From positions 1-64,000 of the forward strand of contig JANYHN010000070.1 of the NCBI GenBank assembly GCA_025359045.1: a stretch of 64,000 nt of DNA. Direction: 5' to 3'. Shown in pieces: positions 54,957 to 64,000 of this stretch; position 1 is the first letter of the stretch; each line of letters begins with the position of its first letter. A model generated the notes under the pieces. The model did no database searches. It was not told the origin of the DNA and saw nothing but the letters and a program-made list of their open reading frames with translations. The DNA comes from Hyphomicrobiales bacterium (GTDB lineage Bacteria > Pseudomonadota > Alphaproteobacteria > Rhizobiales > Aestuariivirgaceae). The position numbers and the translations under genes were made by a program.

Positions 54957-56321
54957 GTGAAGTCAAAAATAACGGACAGTGCCATTCAGGCCATGTTGGG
55001 GCGAGAAAAAAAGCTCTATGTCCAACGTAACCCAAAATCCCAGGCACTTTCGTTAGAGGCTTCACAACATTGGCTGCGTGGTGTGCCCATGCATTGGATG
55101 GTGGATTGGGGCTTGCCGTTTTCGCTGTTTATCGAGAAAGCTCAGGGTTGCACGTTAACCGACGCAGATCATCATCAGTATACGGATTTTTGCTTGGGTG
55201 ATACCGGGGCAATGTTTGGGCACGGGCCAAAGGCATTGGCCAATGTGCTGGCGGCAGAAGCGTGTAATGGCTTTACGACAATGCTTCCTTCCAGCGATTC
55301 GGTCGAAGTTGGTGCGCTGCTCGAAGATCGATTTGGATTACCATTCTGGCAAGTCACCGCCACAGCATCTGATGCAAACCGCGCGGTGCTCCGTTGGTGC
55401 CGTGCTGTTACAGGCCGTAAAAAGATTCTGATTTTCAATCATTGCTATCATGGCTGCGTCGATGACACATTCGTCACCTCGGATAATGGCGTGGTTACTA
55501 TGATTGATGGCTTGGTGGGTGAACCTCGTGATTTAAGGGCGCACACGAAAGTTGTTGAGTTTAATGATGTATCAGCGCTTGAAGCCGCATTGCGCGAAGG
55601 TGATGTGGCTTGTGTTTTGGCAGAACCTGTGATGACCAATGTTGGCATGGTGTTGCCGGATGATGGATTCCTTGAAAAGCTCCGTACACTGACAATTGAA
55701 ACGGGAACACTTCTCATCCTCGATGAAACTCACACATTGTCATCAGGCCCGGGGGGATATGCAAAACTCCATAACATTAAACCTGATGGCCTAGTCTTCG
55801 GCAAACCCATTGCAGGCGGCATACCGGCAGCTGTTTACGGTTTCAGCGCCGAAGTAGCGATCCGTATTCAAGGCTTTCTGAAAAGTAATGGTGAAGGCCG
55901 TTCAGGGATTGGAACCACGCTTTCAGGCTCTCGCATTCAAATGGCATTGATTAAAACAGTGCTGAAAGAGTTTATGATAGAGGAGACATTTGCTGCCCTT
56001 ATCGTTCTGGCGCGCAGGCTGGAACGGGGCATTGCAGATGTCATCATCAAATATGAAGTTCCGTGGCACGTAACCCGCGTGGGTGCCCGCGTGGAGTTTA
56101 TGTGTGTTGAAGCACCACCGCGAAGTGGACACGATGCTTCCAAAGTGATCCACCAACCCATTGATACGGCGGTGCATCACTATCTTCTCAACCGCGGTGT
56201 GGTCATCACGCCGTTTCATAATATGATGCTCATCTGCCCTGCCACCACCCAAGGGGACGTTGATAAACTGATATTAACATTAGATCAGTGTACGGATGAG
56301 TTGATAAAACAGGCTGCTTAA
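54957..56321 (+). CDS. Class III aminotransferase (omega-amino acid/glutamate-1-semialdehyde-like)
   Basis: 454 residues from a GTG start (AAGG 5 nt away). PLP enzyme of fold type I: HHQYTDFCLGDTGAMFGHG, FNHCYHGCVDD, ILDETHTLSSGPGG and the PLP lysine in GLVFGKPIAGGIPAAVYG. Close in style to glutamate-1-semialdehyde aminomutase-like transaminases. It lies 24 bp before the second ligase-like gene, so a shared catabolic step is likely. Amino-group acceptor and substrate unknown. Confidence 0.9.
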   Translation: MKSKITDSAIQAMLGREKKLYVQRNPKSQALSLEASQHWLRGVPMHWMVDWGLPFSLFIEKAQGCTLTDADHHQYTDFCLGDTGAMFGHGPKALANVLAAEACNGFTTMLPSSDSVEVGALLEDRFGLPFWQVTATASDANRAVLRWCRAVTGRKKILIFNHCYHGCVDDTFVTSDNGVVTMIDGLVGEPRDLRAHTKVVEFNDVSALEAALREGDVACVLAEPVMTNVGMVLPDDGFLEKLRTLTIETGTLLILDETHTLSSGPGGYAKLHNIKPDGLVFGKPIAGGIPAAVYGFSAEVAIRIQGFLKSNGEGRSGIGTTLSGSRIQMALIKTVLKEFMIEETFAALIVLARRLERGIADVIIKYEVPWHVTRVGARVEFMCVEAPPRSGHDASKVIHQPIDTAVHHYLLNRGVVITPFHNMMLICPATTQGDVDKLILTLDQCTDELIKQAA

Positions 56322-56345
56322 AAAAGCCGCTACTGGAGTTAAAAA

Positions 56346-57725
56346 ATGGCTATCGTAACCCCGAAGCTTGGTGCTGAGGCCCAACGATTTCTTGAGGCAA
56401 ACCTTGATATCACATCGGTTCATGTGATTTGGACTGATATGTGCGGTGTAATCCGCGGAAAAATGCTGCGCCGTGATGAAGTGGTGCCGGCTTGGAATGA
56501 CGGACGGTTCTTGCCAATCTCGGCACTGGTTCTAGATATGACCGGACAAGACGTTCCGGAAACCGGATTGGTGTTCGACGAGGGTGACCGCGACGTTGTG
56601 CTCTGGCCGATCCCAGGGACGTTTGTTCGCATTCCTTGGATTGAAGAACCATCGGCGCAGTATACAGCGCATGTTTGCGATCTTGACGGCGTTCCGCATT
56701 ATGCTGATCCACGCAACGCTTTACAAAGCGTGGTGAAGCGTTTCAAAGAAGAACTTGGCATGAACCCTGTGGGTGCCGTTGAGCTTGAGTTTTATTTGAT
56801 GGACCGTAAGTCCGCATATGAAGGTGTGCCCACACCGCCACGTTCATTGGTCAATGAATCGCGACCACGCCATTATCAAGCTTACCATATGGCGGATTTG
56901 GATGATTTTGCGCCCTTCTTCAAAGACCTCTATGCATATTGTGAAATACAAGATTTGCCAGCCAAGACTTTGATTTCTGAATATGGCCCCGGCCAGATGG
57001 AAATTGTTCTTCGTCACCGCACTGATATTTTAGACGCTTGCGATGAAGGCATTATGTTGAAGCGATTGATCAAGGCCACCGCTGAGAAACACGGTCTTTG
57101 CGCCACGTTCATGGCCAAGCCTTATGCCGAATGGACGGGTAGTGGCATGCATATCCATGTGAGCTTGGAAGATGAGAACGGCGAGAATCTGTTTGCGGCA
57201 GAAGACCCAACGCAGAATGAATTGCTGCTTAATGCGATTGGTGGTCTTAAGCAGACCATGGCGGAGTCGATGTTGATTTTTGCACCCAACGCAAACTCTT
57301 ATCGCCGTTTCCGTCGCAGTTCTTATGCGCCAGTTGCTGCAAGTTGGGGTATTAACAATCGCACGGTGGCTTTGCGCGTTCCAGCTGGCCCCGCCAAATC
57401 TTGCCGCATTGAACATCGCCCATCAGGCGCTGATGCAAATCCATATCTCGTCATGGGCGCTATATTGGCGGGCATGCATCATGGTATTGTTGAGAAGCTT
57501 GATCCGGGTGCACCGATTGAAGGCAATGGTTATCAACGTCGCGCCAAACATATTCCGGGAAATTGGTTCGAAGCCATTGATGCATTCTACCGTGCACCGG
57601 TTTTGAAAGAATATTTTGGCAAACAATTTGTTGATACATTCTGCACTCTCAAAGAGGTAGAGGCAGACCGCTTTTTCTCTGAACCGACACTTCGTGACTA
57701 TGAGTGGTATTTACGAACAGTTTAA
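56346..57725 (+). CDS. Glutamine-synthetase-family gamma-glutamyl ligase (second copy)
   Basis: 459 residues. N-terminal VHVIWTDMCGVIRGKMLRRDEVVPAW, catalytic VELEFYLMD, EYGPGQMEIVLRHRTDILDACDEG, GSGMHIHVSLEDENGENLF and RIEHRPSGADANPYLVMGAILAGMHHG. Distinct from the copy at 48 kb, so two different amine substrates are possible. A strong terminator follows. Together with the class III enzyme it forms a two-gene unit. Confidence 0.93.
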   Translation: MAIVTPKLGAEAQRFLEANLDITSVHVIWTDMCGVIRGKMLRRDEVVPAWNDGRFLPISALVLDMTGQDVPETGLVFDEGDRDVVLWPIPGTFVRIPWIEEPSAQYTAHVCDLDGVPHYADPRNALQSVVKRFKEELGMNPVGAVELEFYLMDRKSAYEGVPTPPRSLVNESRPRHYQAYHMADLDDFAPFFKDLYAYCEIQDLPAKTLISEYGPGQMEIVLRHRTDILDACDEGIMLKRLIKATAEKHGLCATFMAKPYAEWTGSGMHIHVSLEDENGENLFAAEDPTQNELLLNAIGGLKQTMAESMLIFAPNANSYRRFRRSSYAPVAASWGINNRTVALRVPAGPAKSCRIEHRPSGADANPYLVMGAILAGMHHGIVEKLDPGAPIEGNGYQRRAKHIPGNWFEAIDAFYRAPVLKEYFGKQFVDTFCTLKEVEADRFFSEPTLRDYEWYLRTV

Positions 57726-57735
57726 ACTTTTCCAA

Positions 57736-57769
57736 TTGGCCAGCAGAACCCTCTGCTGGCCAAATCATT
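57736..57769 (+). terminator. Rho-independent terminator after the second ligase
   Basis: TTGGCCAGCAGA, loop ACCC, TCTGCTGGCCAA: a perfect 12-bp stem, followed by ATCATTTT. It closes the aminotransferase-ligase unit 10 bp after the stop codon. Confidence 0.85.
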
Positions 57770-57808
57770 TTAAATTGGCTAGCTTGATTTTTTATCGGAA
57801 CCTCAAGC

Positions 57809-58906
57809 ATGGCAATAGATTCTGTAAGTATAAATAAGTTACCTTGGATGCTCACTTCAAGCTTGGTGCTTGCTGGGATTTTTCTTGCACTGAAGTTTTT
57901 GCACCTCATTCCTGAAACACATATAGCAGTGATTGTGATTGCTGCCCTGCTTTTGGGAGCAGCGGTATTTTCCGCTGTTCATCATGCAGAAATTCTGGCG
58001 CTTAGAGTTGGGGAGCCTTTGGGTTCAATTATATTGGCGCTTGCCGTCACAATCATCGAATCTGGTTTGATTATTTCGCAAATGTCATCAGGAAAAGTCG
58101 GCGCTGAATTTATCGGTAGAGATACCATTTTTTCAGCTCTCATCATCGTTCTCAATGGTATCGTGGGTTTGTGCCTTGTGGTGGGCGGTGCCAAACACCA
58201 TGAACAGACGTTTAAACTTGACGGTGCTGCCGCCGCATTAAGCGTTCTTACCGCACTGGCTGCGATTTCTTTGATTGTGCCAAGCTATACCATCTCTTCG
58301 CCAGGGCCATATTACACTGCATTTCAGCTAGGATTTGTGGGTGTTGTCAGTCTGGCGCTTTATTGCATTTTTGTCTTTGTGCAGACTGTTTTGCATCATG
58401 ATTACTTTGTTACAGCGCAGGATGACGATCATCTTTCCCTAAAACCTTCAAACCGAACGGTTGTTTTGAGCTCAGTATTCTTGCCAATCGCGCTGGTTAT
58501 TGTTGTGTTGTTGGCTAAATTCTTGTCGGAGCCAATTAACAACATGGTTGCTGCTGCCGGATTGCCAATCGCATTTGTCGGCGTGGTCATCGCTCTGGTG
58601 GTTTTGTTGCCTGAAGGTTTTGCAGCGGTTCGCGCAGCACGGCTCAACCAGCTGCAAACCAGCCTCAACCTGGCCCTGGGTTCAGCCATTGCGACGATTG
58701 GTTTAACAATTCCAGTTTTGGCGATTTACTCGATTTGGCAAAATGCTAAATTGGCTTTGGGCATTGGCCCGCAAGCCACGGTGATGTTGATGTTGACTGT
58801 GTTTGTAAGTTCAATCACCTTGGCCACGGGGCGGACAACAATTTTACAAGGATCGGTTCATCTTGTCATTTTCTTCGTGTTTTTGTTTTTGTCGGCATTT
58901 CCTTAA
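57809..58906 (+). CDS. Calcium/proton antiporter ChaA-like
   Basis: 365 residues, about eleven membrane helices. The two alpha-repeat elements are seen: GEPLGSIILALAVTIIESGLIISQM in the first half and VVIALVVLLPEGFAAVRAARLNQLQTSLNLALGSAIATIGLTIP in the second, with conserved glutamates. It extrudes Ca2+ or Na+ and K+ in exchange for protons. The MBL gene starts 3 bp after its stop. Confidence 0.92.
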   Translation: MAIDSVSINKLPWMLTSSLVLAGIFLALKFLHLIPETHIAVIVIAALLLGAAVFSAVHHAEILALRVGEPLGSIILALAVTIIESGLIISQMSSGKVGAEFIGRDTIFSALIIVLNGIVGLCLVVGGAKHHEQTFKLDGAAAALSVLTALAAISLIVPSYTISSPGPYYTAFQLGFVGVVSLALYCIFVFVQTVLHHDYFVTAQDDDHLSLKPSNRTVVLSSVFLPIALVIVVLLAKFLSEPINNMVAAAGLPIAFVGVVIALVVLLPEGFAAVRAARLNQLQTSLNLALGSAIATIGLTIPVLAIYSIWQNAKLALGIGPQATVMLMLTVFVSSITLATGRTTILQGSVHLVIFFVFLFLSAFP

Positions 58907-58909
58907 ACC

Positions 58910-59851
58910 ATGAATTATGAAAAACGTGATGGCAGATTTGTGCTACCTGGTCATTTGGGCGAAGCGAAATTTAGAGATTTGATGAAGTGGCAGCTGAGCG
59001 GAAATCGTCAGAAATGGCCGCTCCATATTGAAAATAAAATTCATGCCCCACCGCCCCCAAGAGTGGCAGGCAAAGACTTACGCGTGACGTGGATAGGGCA
59101 CTCCACCGTGCTCATTCAGACAGCAGGACTGAATATCCTCACCGATCCCTTTTTTTCACGGCGTGCCAGCCCGTTTCAGTTTGCGGGGCCAAAGCGCATT
59201 CGCGATCCGGGTATTGCAATCGAAAATTTGCCGCCCATTGATTTGATTTTGCTCAGTCATAATCATTTTGATCATTTGGATGCGCCAGCGCTCGCAAATT
59301 TGAAGAAGATTCATGATCCAAAATTGATCACCACATTGAATAATGGTCGTTATGTTAAAAATTATCCGTGTACGGAGCTTGATTGGCGGCAGTCGGTTGA
59401 ATACAGAGATGCTCGGATTACGTTGATGCCAGCGTTGCATTGGTCAAAGCGCAGCGTGAACGATACCAATAAAGCTCTTTGGGGCGCATTTGTAATCGAG
59501 ACGCAAGGCGGCATAATTTATTTCGCTGCTGATACGGGATATGGAACGGGCGAAACATTCCGCGAGGTCAAATCAAAATTTGGCGCACCGCGATTATCAT
59601 TGTTGCCCATCGGAGCCTATGAACCACGCTGGTTTATGAAACCTCAGCACATCAACCCGGAAGAGGCTGTGCAGGCGCATCTGGATTTGGGGAGTGCGAA
59701 GAGTTTGGCTATTCACCATGGCACTGTGCAACTGACTGATGAAGCGGTTGATGCGCCTGTGTTGGCGCTGGCAGAAGCGATATCAAGATACAAAATTAAA
59801 AAGGCCGATTTCATTGTGAGTGAAATCGGCCAAACTATTCTCATCGAATAA
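58910..59851 (+). CDS. MBL-fold hydrolase of the UlaG/NAPE-PLD-like group
   Basis: 313 residues. The metal motif is LLSHNHFDHLD, with VTWIGHSTVLIQTAGLNILTDPFFS before it and AADTGYG later, typical of the lipid or lactonase-like MBL group. Substrate unknown. It follows the antiporter gene by 3 bp and is probably co-transcribed; its stop is convergent with typA. Confidence 0.9.
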   Translation: MNYEKRDGRFVLPGHLGEAKFRDLMKWQLSGNRQKWPLHIENKIHAPPPPRVAGKDLRVTWIGHSTVLIQTAGLNILTDPFFSRRASPFQFAGPKRIRDPGIAIENLPPIDLILLSHNHFDHLDAPALANLKKIHDPKLITTLNNGRYVKNYPCTELDWRQSVEYRDARITLMPALHWSKRSVNDTNKALWGAFVIETQGGIIYFAADTGYGTGETFREVKSKFGAPRLSLLPIGAYEPRWFMKPQHINPEEAVQAHLDLGSAKSLAIHHGTVQLTDEAVDAPVLALAEAISRYKIKKADFIVSEIGQTILIE

Positions 59852-59853
59852 TA

Positions 59854-61686
59854 TCATGCCGCGTTATCGGCATCCTTGGCGCGGGTCATGCGTTTCCTCT
59901 CGTTGGAATCGAGATAGATTTTACGCAAGCGGATTGATTTTGGTGTGATTTCAACCAATTCATCTTCGCCTACATAAGCCAAGGCTTTTTCCAGCGACAT
60001 CTTGATCGGCGGCGTTAGTACAACAGCTTCTTCGGCGCCCTTGGAGCGCACGTTGGAGAGCTTCTTGCCCTTGATCACGTTGAGTTCAAGATCATTGCCG
60101 CGTGTATGTTCCCCAATGATCATGCCGGCATAAACCTTTGTGCCATGTTCGATGAACATTGGTCCACGATCTTGCAGGTTGAAAATGGCATAAGCCACAG
60201 CATCGCCATCGGAGTTCGAAAGCAAAGCACCCGTAAAACGACCCGGAATTTCGCCGACATGTGGTGCGTAAGCGTGGAAGATGCGGTTCATGATGGCGGT
60301 GCCTCGGGTATCAGACATCAACTCACCCTGATAACCGATCAATCCGCGCGTTGGCGCGTGGAACATGATACGTTGGCGGCCTGTGCCTGATGGGCGCATA
60401 TCGCGCATTTCAGCACGGCGCTCGGATAATTTTTGCACAACGATACCGGTGTGCTCCTCATCAACGTCGACAATCACTTCTTCGATTGGCTCAAGTTTTT
60501 CGCCCGTTTCAGGGTCAATTTTAAACACAACGCGGGGACGGCCAACTGTCAACTCAAAGCCTTCACGGCGCATGGTTTCGATCAAAATGCCCAATTGCAA
60601 TTCGCCGCGACCAGCCACTTCGAACGCGTCTGTTTCTGATTCAGAAGCAGATACTTTTAAAGCGACGTTGCCCTCGGCTTCGCGCAACAAGCGGTCACGG
60701 ATCACGCGTGATTGAACCTTGTCGCCTTCTTTACCAGCCAGCGGGCCGTCATTGATGCGGAAGGTCATGGTCAGGGTTGGTGGGTCGATGGGTTGTGCGT
60801 GGATTGGCGTGGTGATAGTGGGATCGCAGATCGTATCAGCCACCGTTGTGGTGGTGAGACCTGAGATCGCGATAATGTCTCCTGCAAAGGCCTCATCAAC
60901 TGGAATGCGCTCCAAACCACGGAACGACAGCACCTTCGAAACGCGGCCAGTTTCAACGATATTGCCTTCGCGACCAAGCGACTTGATCGCTTGGTTGGCT
61001 TTGACTGAGCCGGAACGAATGCGGCCTGTCAAAACGCGGCCCAAGAATGGGTTGGCTTCAATGGTCGTCACCAACATGCGGAACGGGCCTTCTTCAATCA
61101 CTGGTGACTTGAAGTGGCTGACAATTTTATCAAACAACGCGTCCATATTTTCTTGTGGGCCTTTTGGATCAAGGCTCATCCAGCTGTTTTTTGCTGAACC
61201 ATAAACAATGGGGAAATCGAGCTGCTCGTCAGTTGCATCGAGAGCTGCGAAAAGGTCAAACACTTCGTTGACCACTTCAACATGGCGCTCATCCGGGCGG
61301 TCGATCTTGTTGATCACAACGATTGGTTTGAGGCCCAGCTTCAAAGCCTTTTGCAACACGAACTTGGTTTGCGGCATTGGGCCTTCGGCAGCATCCACCA
61401 GAAGCACTGCGCCGTCCACCATGTTTAGAATACGTTCAACTTCACCACCGAAATCGGCGTGGCCCGGCGTGTCCACGATGTTGATGCGCGTGTCTTTCCA
61501 GGTGAGCGATGTCACCTTGGCCAAAATCGTAATACCGCGTTCACGTTCCAGATCATTGGAATCCATGGCGCGTTCGGCCACTTTTTGATTTTCGCGGAAC
61601 GAGCCCGACAGCGACAGCAAACGGTCGATCAATGTGGTTTTGCCGTGGTCTACGTGGGCAATAATAGCAATATTGCGCAAATTCAT
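59854..61686 (-). CDS. typA: Ribosome-associated GTPase TypA/BipA
   Basis: 610 residues. Translational GTPase with P-loop [14 protein letters not shown], switch residues [25 protein letters not shown] and NKIDRP, then EF-G-like domains and the TypA-specific C-terminal domain (GHNRGN-like tail replaced by [11 protein letters not shown]). It affects ribosome assembly and stress growth. The ATG at 61686 begins [15 protein letters not shown]. Confidence 0.97.
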   Translation of the reverse strand: MNLRNIAIIAHVDHGKTTLIDRLLSLSGSFRENQKVAERAMDSNDLERERGITILAKVTSLTWKDTRINIVDTPGHADFGGEVERILNMVDGAVLLVDAAEGPMPQTKFVLQKALKLGLKPIVVINKIDRPDERHVEVVNEVFDLFAALDATDEQLDFPIVYGSAKNSWMSLDPKGPQENMDALFDKIVSHFKSPVIEEGPFRMLVTTIEANPFLGRVLTGRIRSGSVKANQAIKSLGREGNIVETGRVSKVLSFRGLERIPVDEAFAGDIIAISGLTTTTVADTICDPTITTPIHAQPIDPPTLTMTFRINDGPLAGKEGDKVQSRVIRDRLLREAEGNVALKVSASESETDAFEVAGRGELQLGILIETMRREGFELTVGRPRVVFKIDPETGEKLEPIEEVIVDVDEEHTGIVVQKLSERRAEMRDMRPSGTGRQRIMFHAPTRGLIGYQGELMSDTRGTAIMNRIFHAYAPHVGEIPGRFTGALLSNSDGDAVAYAIFNLQDRGPMFIEHGTKVYAGMIIGEHTRGNDLELNVIKGKKLSNVRSKGAEEAVVLTPPIKMSLEKALAYVGEDELVEITPKSIRLRKIYLDSNERKRMTRAKDADNAA

Positions 61687-61729
61687 AATGGCGCCAACTT
61701 TCAATTAAATGTTAAAGCGAATTCTGATC

Positions 61730-61750
61730 GGCCAAGTCTTCAACTTGGCC
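61730..61750. other. Hairpin between the alpha/beta hydrolase and typA
   Basis: GGCCAAGT-CTTCA-ACTTGGCC is a perfect 8-bp stem with a 5-nt loop, 44 bp upstream of the typA start. No T tract follows on the minus strand. It could be part of the typA leader or a weak terminator of the upstream hydrolase. Confidence 0.5.
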
Positions 61751-61811
61751 GGAATGCGCCACAAGCGTTAGGAATGTTGCGCACTTAGCATGTGCAACAT
61801 GACAATGCAAT

Positions 61812-62765
61812 TTATCGCTGAGAATTGTTTTGAGGGGCCATAAAAGCATCAAAAGCGGCCCAGAATCTTTCACGGATGGCATTGGTTTCATTCAGGATCT
61901 CGTGTTCTGCACCTTCGATCACGGTTAATGAAAAACCGGGCGCCCGCGCCACAAAGTTACGTGTTTCGCGGTTATCGACCACTCGGTCATTTCCTGCAAG
62001 CACGATCAATGTGGGGCAGGAGGGGCCTTTTTTGCGCGGCCAACGGCGTAAGCGTGACATGCTGATCATGGCAGCACGGAGCCAGCTATAAGTTGGCCCG
62101 CCAAGGCCAAGCTGTGGATGGGCTTCGAGAATAGTCACATCGCGCTCCCACCTGCCTTTGTCAGACATCAGTATATTACCCTCGAACTGGCTTTTTTGCA
62201 CCACGGGCTTGGCGCTTGCACCGGGTATGTATATCCACCCAAAGCCGCAATATTTCACAATGAAAGTCAAAATGGGAACAAGCCATTTGGGCCATTTGCC
62301 AAAGTGAAAGCCCAATAAAGGACCTGTCATTACGGCGCGGGTAAAATATTTATGGTCACGCAAAGCCCGCAGCAGAAGCTGCCCACCCATTGAATGTGCC
62401 AAAGCATAATAGGGTTTGGGGCATTTCTGCTCAACCAGTTTTTCCATAATAGATTTCAAATCTTTGTCGTAATCAGCAAAGGATTTCACAAAGCCACGCA
62501 GAGGGTTTTTCAAGAGCCGCTGAGAACCGCCTTGGCCGCGCCAATCAAAGCTGGCCACCGCGTAACCACGTTTGGTAAGATCGCCAAAAGTTTCGAAATA
62601 ACGCTCAACGAATTCTGTGCGACCATTCAAGACAACCACTGTGCCACGCGTTGCGTTTTCAGGAACAATGATAATCGCGCGCAGACGAATGCCGTCCGCA
62701 GTTAGAACCTCATGGCACTCACTGCCTGCGGGCTCGCGATTTTGAAGTGTAGGGTAAAACTGCAT
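61812..62765 (-). CDS. Alpha/beta hydrolase, lysophospholipase-like
   Basis: 317 residues. VVVLNGRTEFVERYFETFGDLTKRGYAVASFDWRGQGGS and the nucleophile elbow AHSMGGQ (residue about 124) mark the fold; the acid and histidine are in LAGNDRVVD and IEGAEHEIL. It resembles the PldB-like lysophospholipase group. Active on a lipid or ester; substrate not certain. It stands 125 bp before typA. Confidence 0.9.
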   Translation of the reverse strand: MQFYPTLQNREPAGSECHEVLTADGIRLRAIIIVPENATRGTVVVLNGRTEFVERYFETFGDLTKRGYAVASFDWRGQGGSQRLLKNPLRGFVKSFADYDKDLKSIMEKLVEQKCPKPYYALAHSMGGQLLLRALRDHKYFTRAVMTGPLLGFHFGKWPKWLVPILTFIVKYCGFGWIYIPGASAKPVVQKSQFEGNILMSDKGRWERDVTILEAHPQLGLGGPTYSWLRAAMISMSRLRRWPRKKGPSCPTLIVLAGNDRVVDNRETRNFVARAPGFSLTVIEGAEHEILNETNAIRERFWAAFDAFMAPQNNSQR

Positions 62766-62967
62766 TGTGAGCGGGGGTTTATCCGTAAATGCCGACCGAT
62801 AACAAGTGTTAGAGTTTTTTGCTTTCGATCAATTTAAATTTCCGCTTGTGGCGTTTTCATCCGGTGTGCACGGGACGATCACCAAATTACGGGTTTTGAC
62901 CCAAGGCGGACTAACCGCCTTCGCCAGAAGTCTTCCCAACGATCTGAAGGCAAAACTTCTTTGAGGT

Positions 62968-63540
62968 TCACAATTTTTTTCTAACAATAGAATCACCCCC
63001 TTCGATGGATGGAAGCAATTGCCAGACTGATGGGTCATTAAGCATTGACCTCAACATTTGTGTCTCAGTTGGCGCGGCAAGACCAATATTAGCGCAGACC
63101 AGTACGCCCTCGGGTCTCAAAAGATACAACAAGCACTGCAGAACTTTTAGTGAAGGCGCAAATCCGTCAAAAAATGCCAAATCGTAGCCACTTACAAGCG
63201 TCCTCAGCACTGTTTCAAATTTTCCAAAGTGCACTGTCACACGACTTGAAAGACCAACTTCTGCGATGTTTTGGCGAGCCAGCTCGACATGGATCGGATC
63301 GCATTCGATTGTATCGACTTGCGTATTCGGCGAACCTGATGCAAGGCAACACGCAGTATAGCCCAAAGCTGTTCCAAGCTCGATCACGCGAGCGGGCCGA
63401 AGTTTCGCCGAAAGTGCGACCAAACCCTCGCCGTCTTCAAATGTATATGCCTCACAGCCGTGCGCTCGACGGTGTTCGCGCGTTTTAGCCTGAAGCGCTG
63501 CATAGGGATCCATGGGCCGATCTCGGATTGTGACAACCAT
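62968..63540 (-). CDS. Class I SAM-dependent methyltransferase (O-methyltransferase-like)
   Basis: 190 residues. SAM motif I VIELGTALGYTACCLA, motif II TIECDPIHVELARQNIAEVG, and YDLAFFDGFAPSLKVLQCLLYLLRPEGVLVCANI. It fits the catechol O-methyltransferase-like small group. Substrate unknown. The ATG at 63513 (MDPYAAL) is an alternative start. The gap 62766-62967 holds no recognisable feature. Confidence 0.8.
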   Translation of the reverse strand: MVVTIRDRPMDPYAALQAKTREHRRAHGCEAYTFEDGEGLVALSAKLRPARVIELGTALGYTACCLASGSPNTQVDTIECDPIHVELARQNIAEVGLSSRVTVHFGKFETVLRTLVSGYDLAFFDGFAPSLKVLQCLLYLLRPEGVLVCANIGLAAPTETQMLRSMLNDPSVWQLLPSIEGGDSIVRKKL

Positions 63541-63573
63541 GCTGCGTACTGCGTATAGAAAAATTCCACTGGG

Positions 63574-64000
63574 TTATATTTTGTTTGGGGCGGAAACATC
63601 ACCTAGCAAGAAATCAGCGATGTGCTGAACTGAGAGGTCAATTGTAATTGGATCCTCATAAAACTGAATTTGCCCTTGCGGGCCAAGCCAAACCAAACGC
63701 TTACTAATAGAGGGAATTTTAGAGAACAATTCACGCGGAACATTGGAACCACTTGCTGCCCTGTCAGCGTGAATCATTAATATCGGCAGTTGGAGGTCGC
63801 GAATGGAAAGGTCTATCCTGTGGTTCCAAATCAAATGTTCACTCATCGCTGTGATGCAGTTTTCCCACAGGCCGCGATGGGAAAGCATAGAGTGGCGATC
63901 AGCCCAACGAATATAAAATGATTGTATGAAATTGGCACTAAGCAGAGCTTCTTTATCATAAGCTGCGAAAGACGATGAAACAATCGGTATATATTCGGTT
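63574..64000 (-). CDS. Alpha/beta hydrolase, partial (5' end beyond the window)
   Basis: The frame stays open to the right edge, giving 141 residues plus the stop codon. The N-terminal part, with the nucleophile elbow, lies outside the window. QLPILMIHADRAASGSNVPRELFSKIPSISKRLVWLGPQGQIQFYEDPITIDLSVQHIADFLL is the C-terminal end of an alpha/beta hydrolase of the YcjY/DLH-like type. The usual catalytic histidine near the end seems to be replaced by glutamine (GPQGQIQFYE), a form seen in some of these proteins. Function unknown. Confidence 0.75.
   Translation of the reverse strand, partial: TEYIPIVSSSFAAYDKEALLSANFIQSFYIRWADRHSMLSHRGLWENCITAMSEHLIWNHRIDLSIRDLQLPILMIHADRAASGSNVPRELFSKIPSISKRLVWLGPQGQIQFYEDPITIDLSVQHIADFLLGDVSAPNKI

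Overview
The window reads as chromosomal DNA of an alphaproteobacterium, most likely of the Hyphomicrobiales (Rhizobiales). The evidence is the gene content (large-subunit GltB with a cleavable propeptide, rhodanese-ChrB, DUF459 SGNH proteins, QmcA/NfeD pair, DUF1272), the rRNA remnant, and the CCCCGCGAAGGCGGGG-type intergenic palindromes. Base composition is moderate (near 50% G+C by eye). No species is claimed.

Left edge (1-2740): an accessory or degenerate zone. It holds the 3' end of an IS3-family transposase, three unrecognised or poorly recognised genes, and a broken 23S-5S rRNA remnant. The 23S part starts at the P-loop, has insertions in helix 91 and in the peptidyl-transferase ring, and is followed by palindromic DNA and a 5S 3' half, ending in a good terminator.

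2.8-24.9 kb: ordinary chromosomal modules. They are a sulfate ABC transporter operon (sbp-cysT-cysW-cysA) behind an Rrf2 regulator and a perfect palindrome; a redox/copper pair (PCuAC-like and OsmC); a ThiS/MoaD-like gene coupled to a BNR-repeat protein; TspO; a metal block (NicO permease, DUF1007 and ZnuA with a Zur-like palindrome); CcdA; a haloacid dehalogenase; a PuuD-like amidotransferase; chromate resistance chrB-chrA; an arginase-family enzyme with an altered metal motif; a membrane PAS histidine kinase; ferrochelatase; and a QmcA/NfeD pair.

24.9-46.6 kb: an EmrAB-type efflux pair with a divergent TetR gene and two matching operators; a beta-barrel protein; galU and galE; a lytic transglycosylase with an SGNH protein; and a class V aminotransferase coupled to DUF1272. 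The glutamate synthase genes follow. gltD and gltB are separated by a small accessory cassette: a DUF4258/DUF2283 pair sits between gltB and a 90-bp diverged second copy of the gltB 3' end. This is the most notable structure in the window. An HxlR/SDR divergent pair, an ETHE1/Blh-like hydrolase and a threonine aldolase come next.

46.6-58 kb: a catabolic region built around two glutamine-synthetase-family (gamma-glutamyl ligase-like) genes, with an iron alcohol dehydrogenase, an N-formylglutamate amidohydrolase-like gene, a GMC oxidoreductase, a D-amino-acid-transaminase-like gene and a class III aminotransferase. It suggests amine or amino-alcohol use through glutamylated intermediates. A Fic-domain gene with A+T-rich upstream DNA interrupts it. 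57.8-64 kb holds a Ca2+/H+ antiporter, an MBL-fold hydrolase, TypA/BipA, two alpha/beta hydrolases (the last cut by the window edge) and a methyltransferase. No tRNA, CRISPR array or intact rRNA operon was found.
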